Below, piece by piece: positions 29,451-39,592 of a DNA stretch of 64,000 bases (position 1 is the stretch's first letter; every line of letters begins with the position of its first letter). This DNA comes from Cephalotrichum gorgonifer (Eukaryota > Ascomycota > Sordariomycetes > Microascales > Microascaceae). The notes below the pieces were generated by a model that was not told where the DNA came from, searched no databases, and was given only the letters and a program-made list of their open reading frames with translations. Position numbers and translations under genes: made by a program. Location: positions 1-64,000 of the forward strand of contig ONZQ02000024.1 in assembly GCA_900312665.1 (NCBI GenBank). Direction: 5' to 3'.

Positions 29451-30527
29451 CTAGAAACCCAATGCTCTCTTCAGCCCGCCTTGTTGGTGGTCTTGCCAGA
29501 CATCTGGCCCAATGGTCGTCGCGAGCTCTCGAAACCCGAGGAACTTCTTCGCTCTCTCAGACAACTCCCTCGCCCTCTCCCTCTCCAGCAACAGCGGATG
29601 CGCCTCCTCTGGTGTGAGAGTGGAGCTTATGACGGTGCAACTCAGCAACCTTCGGAACTCATCGGTCGTCTTATTTTCCTCTCCCCTGTGCACGATCCGT
29701 CCTCCAAGGAGGAGGCAGTCCCCCGCCTTCAACTCGATCTGCTCCACCTGCTCGTCTGGGAACTGCCAAAACCCAAGAGTCGCGTCATCTAGGACGTCGT
29801 GGTATTTGATCCTGTGGCTCCCGCGAACAACGCCCGTCGCGCCATTGGCCTTCGTCGTGTCCGTGGTCGCAATCAGAAAGTTCACCGCAAACTCCGGCGT
29901 CCACTTTCCGCCCATGCTCCAGAACGGCCACCACCCTGACGCGTCAGCATGGAGGGGCTGGGCCTTGCTCCCCGGTCCGATCTCGATCATCTGGGCCGTG
30001 CTGAGCCAGTAGTCGCCCGTTTCTTTGAAGATACCCGTGCAGATGTCGTGCAGGCTCTCGCTGTCGGCCACGTCTTCGCGGAAAGCCGCGCTGGAGCTGG
30101 GGAGGTTTCCTAGACGCTTCGTATTGTGGCCGAAGACTGAGGGGTCGATGCCCCCAGGGAGCGGAGGTGTGTTGGCGTTGGCTGGTCGGCCGGCTGATAC
30201 GTTTGCGAGAGCAGCGTCCATTTCTTTGTTGAGGCGGGATATCTGAGAGGGCGTGAACATAGATTCGATAACGACGCAGCCGTCGTCCTTGACGGCCTTG
30301 AGTATGCTTGTAACCGAAGACGTCCGGCTTAAGCGAGAGAATCGTCTCGAGGTAGTAACAGCTGGCCCAGATATGGAGAGGCTTGGAATAGCCGCGTGCA
30401 TGAACTTCGTCCGAAGGAGCCGAGACCTTGCGGGTGTCCTGCAGAGCAAGGCCACGGGTGTATACATGGTGGTAGAGATGGTGTTGGTTATATGAGGATG
30501 GGATAGATTAACTCCGAACGGCGGCAA
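29451..30527 (-). CDS. Phytanoyl-CoA dioxygenase-like Fe/2OG oxygenase
   Basis: Intronless, 358 residues from the first Met; Met 21 is an alternative. The first 75 residues are rich in Arg, Ser and Thr with almost no acidic residues, resembling a mitochondrial presequence, so this part may be cleaved. The PhyH domain follows, with H-x-D in PLHADASGWW, distal His in GGRIVHRGEEN, and Arg in FRRLLSC for 2-oxoglutarate. Fungal relatives act in secondary metabolism (FtmF-like, AsaB-like) as hydroxylases, desaturases or demethylases. It is convergent with the VAO gene and is the last gene I assign to the cluster. Confidence 0.85.
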   Translation of the reverse strand: MPPFGVNLSHPHITNTISTTMYTPVALLCRTPARSRLLRTKFMHAAIPSLSISGPAVTTSRRFSRLSRTSSVTSILKAVKDDGCVVIESMFTPSQISRLNKEMDAALANVSAGRPANANTPPLPGGIDPSVFGHNTKRLGNLPSSSAAFREDVADSESLHDICTGIFKETGDYWLSTAQMIEIGPGSKAQPLHADASGWWPFWSMGGKWTPEFAVNFLIATTDTTKANGATGVVRGSHRIKYHDVLDDATLGFWQFPDEQVEQIELKAGDCLLLGGRIVHRGEENKTTDEFRRLLSCTVISSTLTPEEAHPLLLERERARELSERAKKFLGFRELATTIGPDVWQDHQQGGLKRALGF

Positions 30528-30994
30528 CTATACTATCTGCTCGATAGTGAAGGAGAGAAAATTCCGGGGTTGGATCGTGTCCCAAGTTGAATTGCCGTAG
30601 AACCAGCTGTGGTTGATGCTGACGCCCGTGAAACCGCACATGACGCGGTCCGCCAAGATCCCAAATCAGCATCCAATGCAGCAACGGCCGTGCGAATTAT
30701 GTAGTAAATACCATTACTTCAATCCCGGAACGACAAGATCGACAAGCCGCACTGTCTGCTATGAAACGCCTTTCCCTGTTATATATGGTACGGTGAGGAA
30801 TTACTCGGACAACTTCCACTCTGTTACTAATGTCAAAATCATATACACATCAACTCCGTGTGGTCTTAATACGAGGTGATAGTCATTTCTAAAACCACGC
30901 AATCGTTTAGGTACACGCTGACGAAATAAAGGTAAAGCTCTAGAACCAGCCACTTCGCTCAAGATACATAGATTGATCCAAGCACCCCATAACT
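30528..30994. other. Intergenic region right of the catabolic cluster
   Basis: About 470 bases between the PhyH-like gene and the M15-like gene. I see no gene, no conserved CGG-N10-CCG motif and no repeat here. Confidence 0.5.
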
Positions 30995-31972
30995 TCACTT
31001 GAAGCTGACGTGAACGTGGTCCCTATTTCACAAAATCATGTCAGTATTGGCAGGCCAGTAACAGCGTGGCTATTCTTGAAAGAGAGCATAGCAGGCCAAC
31101 ATACCAGTGGTTCTGGGTAATGTCACCCCTGTCCTCCATGCCGCGCCAGGAAGTCCAAGCAAGTTCCGAATCGATGCTAGGGTTCCAGATGCGCTGGCCC
31201 CAGATGACGTATTTGAGGTTAAGAGCCGAGCGGTTCTTCATCACCCACTCGGCTATCTCACGACCCGACATAGTAGGAACCTATCTGGTGTTAGTCGGGC
31301 CAAAAAAAAATAGGAGTGCTTGCAAAGCTCTCGGGCAAGTTTAAAAGAAGTGGATCACATACGCCTCCTCCATCAGAGCACATCAGGTCAACCGCTTTAC
31401 CGCAGCAGTGATCCGAACCGCTTGTACACGCGCAGTCCCTCGCGCAGAATATTTCCCTCACCCTCCCCGGGAACTGGTCGGTGATCTTCTTCGCCCCAGC
31501 CACCGAAACGGCCAAACACTTGGTCCCGACGGTAGGCTGCTTCGGGGCCGCATAGCCGCCGAAGCCGGTGGCGGTGGACGAGCAGCACTTCATCTGGGCG
31601 GGGCCCGGGCACTGGTTGGAGACGCTGGTGCCGGCGCAGTCGCTCTGCCAGCGGCAGTTGCCCGAGGAGCCGTTGGAGCACGAGGCCTTGGTGCAGCACT
31701 TGATGTCGGCGGCGTCGCCGGGGCACGCTCCGGAGATGGAGGTGCCGCCGCTGGCGGAGCAGGTGGAGGTCGAGACGCAGACACCTTGTGCAGTGTTAGT
31801 CGCGAAAGCGGAAGGGTAAAGGAGGAAGGTATTGAGTGCTGGTGAGAGAAGTGTTTTGGGAGTGGGTGGAGATCTTACCGGCCCGTCCCCCGCTGCCGAT
31901 ACAGGGTTCGTTGGTGGCCGCTAGCGTGGTGGCCGCCAGGGAGGCGAGAGTGAGGAGATTCTGAATCTTCAT
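30995..31972 (-). CDS. Secreted Cys-rich M15-like (D-Ala-D-Ala carboxypeptidase fold) peptidase
   Basis: Four exons, 31972-31879, 31784-31363, 31280-31105 and 31022-30995, give 239 residues with consistent phases; the last exon is only 28 bases. A signal peptide (MKIQNLLTLASLAATTLAA) leads into a Cys-rich N-terminal module with repeated CC pairs (DIKCC, QMKCC). The C-terminal module has DHCCGKAVDLM and ends HWDHVHVSFK, the His/Asp/His metal set of the M15/VanY-like fold known in fungal ARB_07466-type proteins. It probably acts outside the cell, perhaps on bacterial wall peptides, but activity in fungal members is unproven. The final DHVHVSFK is supplied only by the tiny last exon. Confidence 0.82.
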
Positions 31973-33884
31973 TATGAACGACTAATGACGAGATGTACCA
32001 GAGAATGTGCGATAGGCCTTTCTATGGATCAGTTGATCTTGGAAATAGACCTCGACTATAGCTCCATTCTTTTTGTCATGATTAGTGACGGGTGCATGTC
32101 CCTTTATACTCCATCATACCCAGAGATCTTGGCATGCCTATATCCCATCTCATCTTCAACTAGCTGTCTCACCCCCCTCATTCTCCTCATTCTCAAACGG
32201 GCGGCCGCGCCCGAGAATGAACACTTCACATGTCTAATACCCCCTGTCCCAAGTTACACCCAGCGCTAACCTATCGAAGCAGGCGGTTATTTCAGACGTC
32301 CTAATTTGATCGCCCCACTTCATACCTTGTCGTGTTACATACTAGAGTTGCTAAAGTTATCATGAGGTTCACATTGTGACGACGGGCATGGTTGTGCTAC
32401 AGGCAGAGATAAACGTTGTGTTGTTTCCCCCTCATTGATCGTCCACTGAGAAGCCACCTGGGAACCACGACCCACCAGTCACCCGGCTGTTGCCAATAGA
32501 TCAAAATGCCAAGGGGCTAGAGAGGAAGGAGGTATTTGAACGAGGATGCTATATGCCGATATGCAGGGGGATGTAGTGGTAGAGCAGTGGGGCGAGCAAT
32601 TGTCATGGGCGGGGGAAATTTAAACCGCCAACTTAATCGAGCAAAACATGGGAGGCCAAGCTAACTCCTTCCCGCCCACACCCACTGGAGGTAGTAGCAA
32701 GAATAATATTCCTAAGCGCCTGCCTTGATAAAGTTAGCATGTAGATTACAGGGCCCGCCGTTCGCGCCTCAATCGTTTCATCGCGGGAACCCACGTGGGT
32801 CCCATTCGGTGACGGACCTAGTTTAGGATAAGCTCACCCTCAGATACTAATCTTCAGGAACTTAGGCGTGCAACCCTATGAGCATGCTTGGATGCGACAG
32901 AAGAGCATCTTATGCTGTGGACTGGATCCGGTCTCGTAAATATCATTCTCAAGTCTAATGCATTGATGGAGACAAAGTCTACTCGGAGCCGCCGACGGAT
33001 AACCGCGCTGGCTCACTCGGTGCCTTTCGAGCTGTGGAAGTCATCTATTCAATCTCAATCTCAATCTCAATCTCAATCGCCTCCGGCCTAAATCTTAGCG
33101 CGACTCCGGATTATATAGATTGGGATCGACGAGGAACTAGGGACACGTCGCATGTTTATCTACCTTAGCGGGTTCTTGGCTGCAGATAAAGAAACAGCCT
33201 TCCTATTACGGCCTATGGTCTCCCGTGCTAATCTGCGATCTAATCAGGGATGTAAACGTTCCACAAATGGGGTGAGACTAGCATTTGTGGAGACTAGTAT
33301 ATTTCTTTTCGCTGAAGCTGGTAATAATATTTAGAAACCACGAGGTGTGACATGCATGGGGTCACGAAGGATCATACTTTAATATGGACATGATCAACAC
33401 CCGGGGAAATAGTGTGGGGTCGTGCGGGTTCACTTATTGCGCTTCTTCTATACCTTCAATGTTTCGTGTAACACTCTTGTCCAGAATCGGATCCGGGGCA
33501 GGTTGCCGTGAAGAATCCAGATCCGATGGCCGCTTTCCGAGGCGTCTTGACTAGGGCCTTGACGAGGAAGTTTGTTAAAACGTGTACCTCCGACCACCTC
33601 TTATTGGATATGTTTCTTTGCCCTCCCCACCGTGTACGTAGTCTTATTCTCTTGTCTTTTGCTTATCCGAACATGCAGCCTGGGGGCATAGTCGGTGAGC
33701 GAAAGGAGAGAGACCATCAGCCACCTTAGCTGCACTCAGTTATACTTCTTTTTTACACACCCACCTATTCTCCTCATGGGCCCCCATACCCCCTCTATTC
33801 CCCGGTTGACTGTTATAGACACACCGATTGCAGGAGAAGTTAAACGACAAAAGGGAGAAGAAAAAAAGAGGAACCGGAAAAAAA
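31973..33884. other. Gene-poor region with a hexamer microsatellite
   Basis: About 1.9 kb with no coding signal I trust. A (AATCTC) repeat of about 4.7 units lies at 33051-33078. The last part contains poly-A/G DNA that acts as the T-rich Pol III stop of the adjoining tRNA. Confidence 0.55.
33051..33078. repeat. AATCTC microsatellite
   Basis: Perfect hexamer repeat, about 4.7 copies, in non-coding DNA. Confidence 0.9.
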
Positions 33885-33973
33885 CTCTCCCTCGGGGAAT
33901 CGAACCCCGGCCACCTGCGAACGCGCGCTGTCTGTATGACAGGCAGGTATCCTTACCACTAGACCAAGGAAGA
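33885..33973 (-). tRNA. tRNA-Asp (GTC) with a 17-base intron
   Basis: On the minus strand the acceptor arms TCTTCCT and AGGGAGA pair with one T-G wobble, followed by discriminator G. The D-arm carries the A box TAGTGGTAAGG. The anticodon stem CCTGC/GCAGG closes the loop CTGTCAC once the 17 bases after position 37 (starting TACAGACAG) are removed. The T-arm is CGGGG TTCGATT CCCCG with a normal B box. A run of T after the 3' end fits Pol III termination. Intron position 37/38 is canonical for eukaryotic nuclear tRNAs. Total 89 bases, 72 mature. Confidence 0.9.
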
Positions 33974-34418
33974 CGGCGGATATTTGTCGACTCCACACCT
34001 CACTTTGTGAACGAAGGGTCCCCTGCATGCGCTTGAGCCTTGGCATGGCATACACGCAGCATTGTGTTGTTCCTAGCTTCAGCGGCTTCGGATGCTCCCC
34101 ACATCCACACCTCAGGCCAGGTGCAGCGGCAACGCCGCTACTAGCCATCCCTTAACAACCACTAACATTGCACCGTTTTGCGTGACAAGCAAAAGGGCGC
34201 AGCCAAGGCCTTTAGAGCAACTGGATACATGTGCAAGCATCTGCCTGCCGAAGCACCCAGCCAATAATAGACGGAGAGTGAGAGTGAGGCGGGGCCCAAA
34301 GTTGTATATCAATGACTTCTTGAGTTTGAGCAAACCTCTGGACTTCAGCAACGTCACTCACCTTCCCCTCCAATAACAAGATGCGTCAAGCCTCCACGGG
34401 AGTATTTCACCAGGAAAT
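33974..34418. other. Intergenic, upstream of D-2-hydroxyacid dehydrogenase 1
   Basis: About 440 bases between the tRNA gene and the dehydrogenase start. It has no recognisable gene or motif. Confidence 0.5.
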
Positions 34419-35556
34419 ATGACGAACAAACCCACGATCCTCTACGTCGGCCGGCCCATAGTGTTCGCGCATGAGGCATGGGCCCGCTTCGAAAGGCGCT
34501 TCAACATCCTCACATACGACTGCCAGTCCCGCTCCGAGGTCATCCAGGCCTTCTCAGAAGGGGGGAAATACTCCAAGATAGACGGTATCATCCGCCCCAA
34601 CTTCTCGACGAACGTGCTCCCCCCGCTAGACAAGGAGCTCATCGGCTATCTGCCCTCGTCGTGCAAGATAGTATCCTACTGCAACCACGGCTACGACGGC
34701 GAGGACACGCTCGAGCTCGAGCGGAGGGGGATATGGTTCTGCAACGGGGCCGGCGGTGCGACGGAGTCGACTGCGGACGTCGGACTCTTCCTCATTTTGG
34801 CGACGTTCCGCTTCACGACCTTCATGGAGCTGACACTGAGAGAAAAGCAGACGGCCGACTGGTTCAACGTTGAAGATGCCTGCAAGGAATCGCATGAACC
34901 GGGGGGCAAGGTCCTCGGGATTGTCGGGCTGGGGGAGATTGGTGCTGCGGTTGCGAGGCGGGCTCGGGCAATTGGGATGGAGATCCATCACTTCAGCCGC
35001 GTGAAAAAGCCTGCGCTTGAGGAATCTCTGGGGAATTCGGTGTATCATGCTACTATCGAGTCTCTCCTGGAGGTCTCTGACTGCGTCCTGCTCGCATGTC
35101 CCCACACACCCGAGACGCATCACATCTTGAACATGTCGACGCTCAAGCTTATGAAGCGTGGGAGCCGCGTGGTGAACATCGCCCGCGGGAAATGCATCGA
35201 CGAGGAGGCGTTAGTGGAGGCACTGGAAGAGGGCCATATATCAAGCGCAGGCTTGGATGTTTTCCATGACGAGTAAGATTTATCTCTCTCCCGTGTCGTG
35301 AACTGGCTGGCTAACCGAGAGCAGACCGGTCGTGAACCCGAGGTTGCTGTCAAATAGGAGGGTTACGCTCTTGCCCCATATCGCGGGTAACACACTTGAA
35401 GCAGATAAGGTCGGCTTGCACGTGAAACTACCGGCTAGGTGGGGGTTTTTACTAACTTTGAAGTAGAAATTCGAGGAGCTTGCGATGGAGAATATCGAAA
35501 TATTCTTCCTGGGCGACGGGAAGCTACTGACTCCAGTCAACAACGTCCTCGCATGA
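34419..35556 (+). CDS. D-isomer-specific 2-hydroxyacid dehydrogenase 1
   Basis: Three exons: 34419-35272, 35325-35409 and 35467-35556, 342 residues. A donor 12 bases further right (after 35421) gives 346 and cannot be excluded. The Rossmann motif VLGIVGLGEIGAAVARRA is followed by HHFSR, with Ser where NAD-specific forms carry Asp, which hints at NADPH use. Catalytic residues of the family are visible: Arg in NIARGK, the acidic residue in GLDVFHDEP, and His in LLPHIAGN. It reduces 2-keto acids or oxidises D-2-hydroxy acids such as glyoxylate or hydroxypyruvate. There is no obvious functional partner next to it. Confidence 0.85.
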
Positions 35557-36451
35557 AGTGTTTGCGTCGATTAGGGATGAGGAGGTGGAATTGTTCATCT
35601 CGTCCAGGGTCCGCTCATATTACAGCAGGCCTGATATAAGGCCCCCTTGTGGCGTAAGGATACGAAGCGGCCGCAGCCACCTCTTCATATCTACTCATAC
35701 ATTGGCGAGGCCAAGGAGGGTCACTTAAATACTTACAGCTGGCCCACCAAATTATGCCGGTAGGCCGGCACCACATCTTCAAGTTCCGTTGGGATGCATA
35801 GCTGAAGGTGAGGTTTCTTCATTTCGTACGTAAAGATGGGAGGACAGGAGAAATATAGAGACTAGACGCCGGTATAATCATTAATACTAGTAGCAAACAA
35901 ACGCATCAAATCCCGGAACCTAAGACGAGAACACGAAGGAGGCCATTCCAGTGTTAAACAAGCGTCTGTTCGTTACAACGCCACGCCGCAGCTCTCCGAC
36001 TTTTGCCTTTCACATTACCGTCTGGGGTCGCTGAGGACGGGCCATGGCGATCTAGCTTCTGTTTTCCTGGTTGTTAGTATGTGCTTCAGGGCCCAAGCTG
36101 CAGCGGGGGATATGACCATCCCCGTTGATTCCCGTATCGCCCAATTCCATTGATCCATATTAGCCTCACCACGCCACGATGCTGCTCATTCATACCTTAG
36201 CTGCGGTACAGTCCAAGGGAGCCCAGGGTGAGGCGCCCAGAGCTTGCGGACGAGACGTGCGGAACATGCCGTGGTCGCTAGCCTGCAACGGAACCCCCCA
36301 GAACTCATCCCTGGACAAAGCAAGGCTGCTCCTGATATCTCGGTCTTCCATGGCGACTGTTGGCGATTAGGTTGCTGTAGGTCTTCTCTGTTTCTGCCGA
36401 GGTCGCGCCGTAAGCCTTCGCAGTCACGAAGCCGGACAAGGTGCCAAGCTC
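35557..36451. other. Intergenic region
   Basis: About 900 bases between the dehydrogenase and the HNH gene. No gene, RNA or repeat recognised. Confidence 0.5.
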
Positions 36452-37637
36452 CTAGCAAGTACTCTCGTCCGACGTGTCTAAATCGGTAGGAGTGTAATAT
36501 CCTTCGCCAGAAAGCTCCTCGAGATCGTCGTCTATCTCCTCGTCAGCTGGCTGAGCTCGCCGACGCCGCTTCTTGGTACTAGCACTGCGGCTGCCGCCAG
36601 GCCCGTAGATTCCTGCCAGCCTTTGCCCGTCGAGCAGCACAGACTTCCACTCAAGTCCCAATCCCTGAATGTTCAACTGGACAACTTGCCGAGAAAGTCC
36701 TGCCTCGAGGAAGGGCTTTATTCCGATAAGCACAGTCCAGGCGAATCGGGCGAAGATGTACTGGGGGCTAGTTGCCTCTAAGTAGAGCAAGGGAATGTTG
36801 TGGTACAAGGTGGTGAACTCAGCGTCGCCGGAAAAGTCGTGCACGACGTAGGCCCCGTCACCAGTTCCTTCGGCATCCGGGGGTTTGGGAACCACGGCAA
36901 AGTGCCGGGCGTCGAAGCACATGTGGATGTCAGCCCTCAACGAAACCACGTTTTGGGGACCATCAAGTGCTCCGACACGATGGATAGAGTAACGAGCCAT
37001 GTCATTGCGCTGGAACCATTCGTTCTCTTCCACAGGGATGATATGGGCGACGGTCAGGCCAGAGGAATGGTTTGTAATGGCACACCGCTGCTGGGCCGAC
37101 CCTAGGGAAGATGGCAGGCCAGAGATGGATGGTGAAGTCAGCGAGGTCCAGGTCTGTGGCATGGTTCCATGGGGAAACTCCCAATCCTGAAAACTGGGGA
37201 CAACGGGGTAAGTCGTATCCGCTGCCAGGGAGGGACATTATGTTAGTTCCAGCTTAGCTAGTATATTGGGTCTTCAAGGGGTGGGACAACAGTTGAGGCT
37301 TACGGTGTGGACCGACGTGGAAAAAATACTCCTCCTCCGTCAGGACTCCATCCATTCCAACGGAACTTGGGACCGGATTCTGGCCCTCACGATCGAGAAA
37401 GAGGGCCCCCGTCTCGAACGCATTGTTGGCAATAATCTGACATGCGACAAGTGCTGTCCTATGATGGACTCCGGAAACCTCGCCGTCTCTGTCGGGGCAT
37501 GAGAGGCTGAAGAGGACATTGATCGGCGGGGGATATGCCGGATGGAGGAACGAAACGTTGCGAATTCGGCTTTGCGTATTGGGAGCGGGAACAGCGGGAA
37601 CCGCGAAGGGGCGACGGTGGAATTGAGTGTCAGCCAT
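36452..37637 (-). CDS. HNH-endonuclease-domain protein
   Basis: Two exons, 37637-37304 and 37221-36452, encode 367 residues. The centre holds an HNH_2-type block common in fungi: RCAITNHSSGLTVAHIIPVEENEWF, here QRCAIT then AHIIP, followed by NVVSLRADIHMCFD and HFAVVPK. The C-terminus has a basic KKRRRR stretch and then an acidic tail (DEEIDDDLEEL), suggesting nuclear localisation or protein interaction. These fungal HNH proteins are numerous and uncharacterised; nuclease activity is only inferred from the His/Asn/His pattern. Not linked to the neighbours in any clear way. Confidence 0.8.
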
Positions 37638-38088
37638 TGTAGGCTAAATCGTGGATTTCGTGCACGGGAAGGCCTCGGGAGGGTCGCGAAGCTCAATGTA
37701 AGAACAGAAAGGGTGGGAGTCCTAAAGGCACGAAAGGATGGGACAAAGTGACAAAAGAAGCGTGACGTGTCATGGCGGGGGGGATAGTTAAGGTTGAGAG
37801 GGTTGAGGGCTAGGTGCAATTACAAGCATATCTCTGCGACACGTGCTTGTACGAGTACATCGGATGATACCCTCTGGTGAGGAAGGAATGACCGCCATGT
37901 TCGTATTCAACGAAGCCGCACCTGCCTGATCTGACTTGACGGCAACAAAGCCGGCCAACTGTTGTAATCCATATCATTGATTCATATATACATCATTAAA
38001 TACCCAAATCCTGCTTATGCATATAATGTTTCCTCCCTTTCGCCGGCAGATCCAATCCCATGAAACCTAAAAAGCCAAACAAGTATTC
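37638..38088. other. Intergenic region upstream of the HNH gene
   Basis: About 450 bases, AT-richer toward 38000. Shared by the HNH promoter and the 3' end of the rhodopsin-fold gene. Nothing else seen. Confidence 0.5.
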
Positions 38089-39592
38089 CTACACAATACT
38101 ATCATCACGCCGCGAAGAAGTCGGCGTGGGTATAGCCTCGACATGATCTGACTCGGTCTTGGACATCTCCCAGGACTCCACCGCCATCGTCCCCGCGCCG
38201 GCCGGTCCCTCACTCCGGGCCCCGTTCACCCCTGGGGGGCGGGTCCCGATGGTGGGGGGGTTCTCTCCAGGGAGCATGATGAGGCTGTTGGCGCGGAGCA
38301 TCTTGGGGAAGAGCCTGTGGGCGAGCGGCTTCAGGGTGATTATGCCGGCGACGGTGATTCCGGCGTTGACCTCGATGATGGAAAAGTAGCCGAAGTGGGC
38401 GCCGGCGTAGGTGAAGTCGGGGTCTTTCTCCCGGTGGAGCTCGTCGAGGAAGATGATGCGGATGAAGGAGATGAAGGCCACGCTGCAACCACGGCGTTAG
38501 GATATCCCAAGAGAGAAAAAGAAAAAAAAAGGGGGGGAGGGGTTTGGAAAGGGGGTGGTTTGTATTGGAGAGAAGTAGAGAGGACGTACACGAAACCAAG
38601 AGAAAAGAGCGAAATCAGAGTCATCTTTTGGCCCTTTGGCATCCTCATCCGCCATATTTGCGGTATCGGCACGGACCATATGGCAAAGTCGGTGAAGACG
38701 TGGAGGGAGGTGTTGACCCACCAGAGGGGGGTGTCGTGGCAGTAGGCTCCCACGACGGACAAGTCCCAGGACGCCCTCAGCGGGATGCAGTTCGTGAAGG
38801 TGACGCCGAGGCCATACAGCCCGGCCACGATGACGAGGACGAGCATGCCCTTGCACACCAGGCCGGCCTTCCGGTACGTGAAGATCTGGATGTAGAGGAG
38901 GAGGAAGGATATTTTGACGAGGGTGAGTGTGGTGTTGTACCAGAGCAGGCAGAACCAGGCGGACTGATATTAGATGGGTTTGTTAGATGACTTTATGTTC
39001 CGAGTTTATGGGGCGGCAGGCAGGAGTGGTGGTGACTGTACCTGTTGTATCTCATAGTAGTGGTCCTCGAGCTTGAAATCCCATATATGCCGTCCTAGCC
39101 CGTTCACAGCCCCTGGAACAGACAAAATAGGTGAGCTTTCATGCAAATGTAAACGATAAAGTCTCGTAGTGCGCTGCTAACCTCTGATGAAGAATGCACT
39201 CTGTAGACATGACCCAACCTGCAAAGTCAAATGGTTAGGACGACGACCAGTAGCTCATTCGGGCGGCAACAAGCGAAACGGCCATTCATATTAAAAAAAA
39301 AAAATGAAGGCTAGCTCTGGTGGTGGGGCGGGAGAGGGAGTGTGTGGGCAGCGGAGGAGGAGGAGGAGGGGGAGAGGAGAAGGGGTGGGCGCACAAGAGC
39401 CGCTAACAACCACCAATCTGTCGCCGACAAGACCCTCAAAACCCTCGTCCGGGTATAAAACCGCAGGCCGACAGATACAACCGAGAAAGCAACGCAAATG
39501 ACCGCGCAGGCAATCACATCGTCACTTAGCGAGTCGTGCGGCAGATCGGCGGGATCTCCAAAGTCCGGGACTCCAGTGTCGACGAGAGACAT
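38089..39592 (-). CDS. PTH11/SAT4-type rhodopsin-fold integral membrane protein
   Basis: Five exons, 39592-39395, 39218-39182, 39112-39042, 38963-38590 and 38482-38089, give 357 residues with consistent phases; exon 2 is 37 bases. Seven hydrophobic segments match the fungal rhodopsin-domain family (PF20684 type): GLRFYTRTRVL, DWWLLAAL, GLGRHIWDF, KISFLLLYIQIF, HVFTDFAIWSVPIPQIW. These plasma-membrane proteins are thought to act as receptors in surface or nutrient sensing, but most are unassigned. The cytosolic tail is Pro/Ser-rich and short. Confidence 0.85.

Noticed and set aside
1604..30527. Secondary-metabolite biosynthetic cluster
   Set aside because: The oxygenase mix could suggest tailoring enzymes, but there is no PKS, NRPS, terpene cyclase or prenyltransferase. 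The extradiol dioxygenase, FAH protein and transporter point to breakdown instead.
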